A stretch of 64,000 nt of DNA. It comes from Pholiota molesta (taxonomy: Eukaryota; Basidiomycota; Agaricomycetes; Agaricales; Strophariaceae). A program made the position numbers and the translations under genes. The stretch is from positions 186,001-250,000 of the forward strand of contig JACGCK010000032.1 of NCBI GenBank assembly GCA_014925825.1. Direction: 5' to 3'. Positions 58,468-64,000 of the stretch are shown piece by piece. Within the stretch, counting starts at the first letter, position 1, and each line of letters starts with the position of its first letter. The notes beneath the pieces were generated by a model. It ran no database searches and was not told the DNA's origin. It saw only the letters and a list, made by a program, of their open reading frames with translations.

Positions 58468-59748
58468 CTATGCCACGAGTGCCACATGCATGAGGCGCGA
58501 GGTCAAGAAATCGGCAGAGGAGCCGTCGCACGCCAGCACCCCCAGCCTTTCATTTTCCTTCTCCTCCCGATCCAGGTATCCAGCAGCACCGGACATGTGC
58601 GCAACTCGACAGACAGCTGCATGCAGCCGGAGGTAGTCAGATCTAGGGAGCGGAAGAGATGGATCGGTGGATGTGAAAGTGACAGTGGGATTGGGCGGCA
58701 GGTAAATAAAAGGGGAAACATGAGGATGTACTGTACAAACTCTGTAGGTATCACCCTGCGGGAGCGTCAGTCGGAGGGCAGGGAGAAGAAGGTACAGACT
58801 GAGTACGCACTGCGTCATGCTCGAACCACAGATTGAGGGCGTCGAACATCGTATGGAGCGTCATGTCCATCGTAAATCCATTTCCAAGGTGATGAATGTT
58901 CTCAGCATTGAGCTCAGATAGAACATCAATGCTGAAGCTCTCGAGGATAGCCCAGACACTTCCTGCGTATTTTGTCTGAAGTACAGCGAGGAAGTCAAAA
59001 CAGTATGATAGGGAATAGTAAACGAGCTCACCTTTTTGTCGGCATGATCACTTGGATCAAATCCCCAGTTGGTCGAAGGGGGGAAGATGTGGCAGTAGTT
59101 GGTGAGACAATGAAGAGAGTTGGCATCAATGTTGTACCTCTCCAAGTCTTCTGGTCTCATGGATTGGACGCTATTTATATCTATGCCACCCGACACAACA
59201 CAGCGGTAGTTGTCACGTCTTAACGCCTTCAACAGAACGGGTGTCAATAGTCAGTTTTAACGTCCCGACCTATGAATGTGTGCCCATACGCACCGCTATT
59301 TTCGCCGCTTCGTGGCTCGTGGGGGCTGCATCCACGGCATCGCTGAAGGAACGCCGGCGCGTCTCAAAGGACGATCGACTAGAGTGCTCTGACGGAGCCG
59401 GGGTGCGACCTTTGTCACCACGAACTGGAAAGCCAAGCTGGTAATTAAGTATAAAGATTAAAAGAAGGGCTCACAAAGTCGGATCAAATGATTGATATAA
59501 AACCGCGCCAGCGCCTTCATCTTGTCGAAGTCTGCACCGCAGTCCATGATCTCTTGCGCGACACCTCCCCCGGCTTCGTGTGGGAGCTCGCGGAGCAGGT
59601 AGCCCAGGCAGCGGGCAAGCATCTGGGTGTCCGTGTCGCTGTCAGCGCCTCCATCCGCCTCCATCCTCAGGCATTGCTCATAAGCGGCGTGGTGGGGCGC
59701 GCGGGTGTCGCGAGTGGCTGGAAGCGGTTGGGGACGCAAGGTCGCCAT
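58468..59748 (-). CDS. HNH_2-type nuclease-like protein, copy C, 350 aa (intact)
   Basis: Minus-strand exons 59748-59475, 59424-59294, 59226-59032, 58975-58811 and 58755-58468 join cleanly. The N-terminal 130 residues form a helical domain (TDTQMLARCLGYLLRELPHE, KMKALARFYINHLIRL) and a basic Ser-rich linker. The HNH_2 core follows: ALRRDNYRCVVSGG opens the fold with a Cys, and LTNYCHIFPPSTN gives the His and Cys that usually bind metal and act in catalysis. The C-terminal half carries conserved YAGSVWAILESF, HHLGNGFTMDM, PNPTVTFTS and RLHAAVCRVAHMSGAA. Fungal proteins of this family are numerous and uncharacterised; nuclease activity is inferred from the fold only. The gene is divergent to TFIIA small subunit with 295 bases between starts. 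It is the only uninterrupted copy of three. Confidence 0.78.
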
Positions 59749-60043
59749 GGTGGCGTCCAGGAAGGCGCAAAGATGACTATAACTTAGACCAAGACGTTTG
59801 CAGTGGGTCGTTTCGAGAGGCTGGTTGCGGGTTGGTTGAGGTCATGATTCACGCGTCCTTTATAATTAAACTTAAAGTTGAATATTAATTTTGCAAACGG
59901 CACGGTCACTTTCACGTGACGTTACGGCTCGGTGACGACAGTGACTCAAGCTGGTTGGTCACCAGCGCCTACCCTGTCCCTCACCACGACCATCACCGTC
60001 GCCCAAGCCGCCGACAGACACCCCTAGCCCCCGTCATCGAACC
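59749..60043. promoter_or_regulatory. Shared divergent promoter of HNH copy C and TOA2
   Basis: The 295 bases hold a TTTCACGTGACG E-box-like element near 59910, followed by CGGCTCGGTGACGACAGTGA. Parts of this region recur next to the older HNH copies: 56500-56575 keeps the CACGTGA element, and 58129-58215 keeps the GGCTCGGTGACGACAGTGA element. The promoter was therefore included in the tandem unit. No strong TATA box is visible. Confidence 0.5.
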
Positions 60044-60658
60044 ATGGCATCCGCATACTACGAATTCTACCGCGGCTCATCGTATGTATCTTTCATGGCC
60101 TCCTGCCCACAGCCCCACCAACCTTGGCCTGGTCTCCGCTTGACAGAATTGGCATGGCGCTGACGGATTCGCTGGACGAACTCATCACGAGCGGCGCGAT
60201 TACGCCGCAGCTGGCGATGAAGGTCCTGCAGCAGGTGTGTCTGTCTTCTCCCCTGGCTAGTGCGCGGAGGCCTTGTGCGGGCGGAGTGGGCAAGGCCGCA
60301 CCCCGCGCAGTGCCACTGCATGTGGATGCGGCATGGGGGGTACTATGCACAAGAATAGAGGCAGCATCTAACGGGCTCTGCAGTTCGACAAGTCGCTGGC
60401 GGACACGATGGTGAAGCAGGTGAAGACGAAGACGACGCTGAAGGTGCGTCCGCGTGCTTCTCTTGCTCCCTTTCTCTGCTGACATCACGGACCGCGGCCC
60501 AGGGCCACCTCCGCACATATCGCCTGTGCGACGACGTGTGGACCTTCATCATCAAGAACCCGACGTTCAAGATGGAGTCCAACGACATGGTCAGCGCACA
60601 GCGCATCAAGATCATCGCTTGCAAGAACGGCGACGCCATCGAGGCCGGGAAGAAGTGA
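60044..60658 (+). CDS. TOA2: Transcription initiation factor IIA small (gamma) subunit, 113 aa
   Basis: Exons 60044-60081, 60147-60234, 60384-60443 and 60503-60658 join to 113 codons. The N-terminal helical domain ([20 protein letters not shown], then [20 protein letters not shown]) pairs with the large subunit in a four-helix bundle. The C-terminal beta-barrel ([34 protein letters not shown]) contacts TBP and DNA. Length and motif order match TOA2/TFIIA-gamma throughout eukaryotes. TFIIA stabilises TBP on the TATA box in RNA polymerase II initiation. The gene is intact and divergent from the HNH copy C. Confidence 0.95.
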
Positions 60659-61031
60659 TCCGGAGCCCCGCCCGGCACATCGTCGGGGCAGTTTGGGCGT
60701 CTGTATAGGACAAGACGCACCACAGAGCGCAATCCCCTGGGATTTTGAACGTTCATACATGGCTTTGGCGGCGGCTGCGAGGTTATCCCTAGGTTGAGAT
60801 CGGCTTGTTATGCTTTCTTTCATCATGTCCTTTGTACAACAATCTGCATTATAACTATTTTCTACATTTTATAGAGCCAGCTCCGATCACATCCAAATAC
60901 ACGATTTTGCGTCACACTCCTTCGCAGACATCCGCCACAACAAGAGGTAGATGTTCTTGTATGATGGTCAGAATTCGAAAATATCATGTTATGCGAGAAG
61001 TTTTCATATAGTCTGATAGTGTACATAGCAA
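60659..61031. other. 3' flank of TOA2
   Basis: No gene is seen before the inverted-repeat element. Confidence 0.5.
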
Positions 61032-61040
61032 GGATCCACC
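61032..61040 (+). repeat. Left target-site duplication
   Basis: GGATCCACC, repeated exactly at 61794-61802 on the far side of the inverted-repeat element. Confidence 0.7.
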
Positions 61041-61793
61041 CAGGCTCCTAAAACCAGCCTGTCGTATCATGAAATCCTTATCTAATCTAATCTAAGAACA
61101 AATAAGACACAACTGTACTTTGGAAGGATAACATGATAGACAGGCTGGCAAAGTTTGGATTCGGTGATCCCGGGCATACCTTGTAACGCGTAACACGGGG
61201 CTCTCGAAAATAGCACAGCTTCATTATATTTTGACGTGTCCACCTGTGTCCGTGCATGGCAAGCCTCGGAAAATGCTACCTGCTCAAAGAAATACATTGA
61301 GCCAGTTGTATCAGTCAGTTAGAAAGAAAAGCAGTCCAAGCATTATTGTAGACCAGTTGGTATCAACAATAAAATTGACAGCCTTGAGGAGAAAATAGGT
61401 TTCTGTGCATCCAGTTCTTGCATGGTTCATGAGCTGGCACAAGAATAATGGATAAGGTTGGGCATTTCTGGGGCTTGGCTTTGTCCCAAGCTTAGAGCCA
61501 AGTTCCAATACAATTCCAACATAAAACTTGCATAAAACTAACTAATCCAGAGGCCCACATGTACGAGCATTCAACAAGTATATAGGATAGAATTGGATGA
61601 CATGTCAAAATATAATGAAGCTGTGCTATTTTCGAGAGCCCCGTGTTACGTGTTACAAGGTATGCCCGGGATCACCGAATCCAAACTTTGCCAGCCTGTC
61701 TATCATGTTATCCTTCCAAAGTACAGTTGTGTCTTATTTGTTCTTAGATTAGATAAGGATTTCATGATACGACAGGCTGGTTTTAGGAGCCTG
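61041..61793. mobile_element. Non-autonomous DNA transposon with about 200 bp terminal inverted repeats
   Basis: The left arm 61041-61240 and the right arm 61599-61793 are nearly identical inverted copies. They differ by one 5-base repeat unit (TCTAA) and a few substitutions. The ends read CAGGCTCCTAAAACC. A perfect 9-base direct repeat (GGATCCACC) flanks the element. The 358-base centre codes nothing recognisable. Long terminal inverted repeats with a 9-base duplication are typical of Mutator-like elements; the CAG ends would also fit hAT, which make 8. Each arm holds an outward open frame of about 65 codons, probably chance. The element ends 26 bases before the stop-codon end of the GT61 gene at 61819, that is, in its 3' flank. 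Confidence 0.75.
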
Positions 61794-61802
61794 GGATCCA
61801 CC
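61794..61802 (+). repeat. Right target-site duplication
   Basis: GGATCCACC, matching 61032-61040. Confidence 0.7.
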
Positions 61803-61818
61803 TACAATACATCTAACA

Positions 61819-63716
61819 TCAAGGATTGAGAGTAGTCAGCCGTTCGCGAACGATGTCGGCCACTGTCGGTCCATGCACGGGGAGCGCGACTACAAAAGGG
61901 AAGCAACATGAGCCCAAATCTGCGAAAAATAGTAGGACGACGTACATCCGTTGAAATCTGTCCGGTTACCATGCTCGACCCCCTTGAACCACTCGCCAGG
62001 GGGATAGGTGAGGGCGGTGTCGTTCCAGATGGCGTAATGCTAATTCCGTGTTCGAATACTGAGCGGTTTCTTATGCAAGATTTTTGGCTTACTTTGTGGC
62101 CGATGTTTCTTGAGAGGATTTCGTAGTCGTGTAAATATGCTGGAACGATTCGATTAGTTTCTTTTCCATCGAAAGGGATGTAAGCTTACAATTAGGATAG
62201 AATATCTCTATGACCGTAGACCGAGGCGAATACGGCATCCACAGCTGGTGCGTCAGCCCATTCCCATGCACCCCGACCATAATCTGCACATCCGAGTCAG
62301 CGCAGCCTCAGAAAACGCACCCAGGCCACGCCACCGCGCGCACACACCGTAGTCCGCGCCACCATCTCCAGCTGCGCCTTAAACGTCCGGTTCTCCATCT
62401 GTACTACATGCACCTCGCACACGCCCTCGCGCTCCAGCCCGCGCAGCGCCCCCACCAGCCCCGCGTGCGCCGCCTCCGTGAGCCGGCGCACGCCGCCCTG
62501 CCGCGAGATATACGTCACCACCGGCCTCCCCGACCGTGCCCCCCTTGGCCCCACCACGCGCCCCCGCGCGTCCAGCACGGGCACGTACCCCACCGCGTTC
62601 CGCAGCACGCGCGCCTGCACGCGCGCCCAGAACCGCGGCGGCGGGTCCACCGTGGCAGCCATCGTGCTGGCGATCATCTTGTACCATAAAGAGGAGAGGG
62701 GGCTGGTGTGCGCGGCGGGGCGCGAGACGAGCAGCGCGCGGGCGAAGACGACGGTGCGGTTCAGCGCGGCGAGGTCCGCCCAGAAGTCCGCGCGTTCTAT
62801 AGAGGCGCCGGGCCAGGCGGCGCGCATGAGCGGGCCGTCGACGCCTGCGGGGTCGCGCCAGGCGTCGCCTTTGATGTTCTGCGGGGGGAGGGGGTCAGTG
62901 GGTCAGTGATGTGTGTGGTTTTTGGGGGAGGGAGGGGAGGAGGGGAGGTACGCACGGGGAGGATGAAGCGCTGCGGCTGGGCGGGCGGCGCGTTGCCCCC
63001 CGCGGCGGAGGCGACGCTGGAGTACACGCGCATCGCGCCGAGCATGAGCTCGCCCCACCAGTGGTAGTAGTGCTAGAATAGGACTCTGATTAGGCTGGCT
63101 GGGCGGGGGCGCTGGGGACGGGGCTGGGCGTACCGCGGTGAACTGTTCGGTGTCCCAGAGGATGAACGACACGCCGTCGATGACCACGGCGCTCTCGCCT
63201 AGGAGTGGTTTCGCGTCTTCGGGCGAGATGATTTGCATCTCCTGCAGAGGGTATCAGTATCTGCCATAGCCCCGGGAAAGAAGAAAGGAAGGAAAAGATA
63301 ATCACCCGCGGCGTGGGGTCCGTGTCGAGATTGGTTTGTCTGTTCACCGGGCGCGACAGAATGCTCTTGAGCGGGGGGAACGCCTTTGGATTATTCGTAA
63401 CCGCGTATATCGTCCCGTTCCATACATACAGCCTGTCGAACACATTGAACCCCGGGACCGCGACGCCGCCCACGAGCGTCGTCTCCGTTATCGCCATATC
63501 CCCCGCTGCATCCGCGTCGGTGTGTGTCGTCTGCAGCGAGAACTGCTGCAGCCCGCCGAGGTACGCGTGCCGGTCCCACCGCGGGGGCGTGAACTTGGCC
63601 TGCAGCTCGTGCGCGGAGAAGTGGGGTTGGAGGTCCTTGGGGAGCACGCGGAAAAGGCAGACGACGCCGGTGGTGCAGACGAGGGTGAACACGGCGCGCT
63701 GGCGTTTGGTCCACAT
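61819..63716 (-). CDS. Glycosyltransferase family 61 (DUF563) membrane protein, 490 aa
   Basis: Eight minus-strand exons join cleanly: 63716-63306, 63241-63134, 63072-62956, 62878-62348, 62283-62190, 62139-62093, 62039-61946 and 61889-61819. A short N-terminal anchor (AVFTLVCTTGVVCLFRVL after basic residues) makes it a type II membrane protein, presumably of the Golgi or ER. The GT61 core holds HYYHWWGELMLGAMRVY, VTYISRQGGVRRL, EMVARTT, and the hallmark VGVHGNGLTHQLWMPYS, then TVIEIFYP. The family includes EOGT O-GlcNAc transferases and plant xylosyl- and arabinosyltransferases; the donor sugar here is unknown. The 62350-62830 exon is extremely G/C-rich. The next exon, coding the active-site-like loop, is not. 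A transposon lies just past its stop. No lesion. Confidence 0.88.
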
Positions 63717-64000
63717 CTGGTATGGGTGCGCGGAGGAGCGAGATACGGATTAGGCGGGGTGGGTGGCACGTAGGGGATGGATGGGTGGATGAATTTAGGA
63801 CTGGTGGGGTACAAGTGCTTGTAGGGTCAGGATGTATGCGGAGTGCTATGATCGAGATCTTGTGTCATGAAAGTGCGGAACGATTACAGTAGTGGCCGAA
63901 CTCTTCTGCTATGGCGCCCGCAAGATGAATATCAACCTTGTTAAACGCGAGGTAGGCGGCCGGCATAGCTAGATAGGATCGAAAGAATTAGTTTTACTAT
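63717..64000. other. Promoter region of the GT61 gene
   Basis: The window ends upstream of the GT61 start. No TATA box is obvious; the minus-strand leader is C- and T-rich. Confidence 0.4.

Noticed and set aside
61082..61829. Two similar outward frames (SKYNEAVLFSRAPCY) as paralogous small genes
   Set aside because: They are the inverted arms of the transposon-like element; identity follows from the arms, not from coding selection.
62379..62827. Several open frames on both strands in the GT61 exon
   Set aside because: GC-rich shadows of the conserved GT61 frame.

Overview
The window is nuclear DNA of a filamentous basidiomycete, almost certainly an Agaricomycete (mushroom, polypore or crust group). 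Protein genes carry many 50-60 nt GT-AG introns. The gene families fit this: F-box/LRR proteins, a PLAC8 protein, P450s, a DUF7330 protein, HNH_2 nucleases and a GT61 glycosyltransferase. There is no bacterial or organellar signature. All gene models were built by hand from reading frames, splice signals and family conservation; no search was run.

Layout. 0-9 kb: the 5' end of an unknown gene (-), a small Cys-rich protein, an intron-containing tRNA-His(GUG) (-) and a long Ser/Thr kinase. 9-18.5 kb: two P450 genes on either side of translation factor eIF3g (TIF35, -), then a secreted aldose 1-epimerase (-). 18.5-33 kb: a poorly resolved stretch, a PLAC8 gene, an F-box gene with an acidic tail, a small basic unknown protein (-), an F-box/LRR gene and a secreted S41 (CPAF-like) peptidase. 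33-41 kb: a transposon-like element with captured GC-rich DNA, a mucin-like single-pass membrane protein (-) and a DUF2264 protein (-).

42.7-59.7 kb is the accessory core. A DUF7330 gene and its flank are duplicated (43.0-45.3 kb and 52.7-55.1 kb). The copies are separated by about 7.4 kb of nested, diverged tandem repeats with no confident gene. The second copy runs into three tandem HNH_2 nuclease genes (-). Only the rightmost is intact; it shares a divergent 295 bp promoter region with TFIIA small subunit TOA2. The window ends with a second transposon-like element (200 bp terminal inverted repeats, 9 bp target duplication) in the 3' flank of a GT61 glycosyltransferase (-).

The genes do not form one pathway. 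Housekeeping genes (eIF3g, TOA2, tRNA-His, kinase) are interleaved with secreted or membrane enzymes and fast-evolving families. Single-base frame lesions recur in the first P450, the mutarotase, the S41 peptidase, the second DUF7330 copy and two HNH copies, while the neighbouring housekeeping and F-box genes read cleanly. This suggests real gene decay, but several lesions lie in homopolymers and base-calling error is not excluded.
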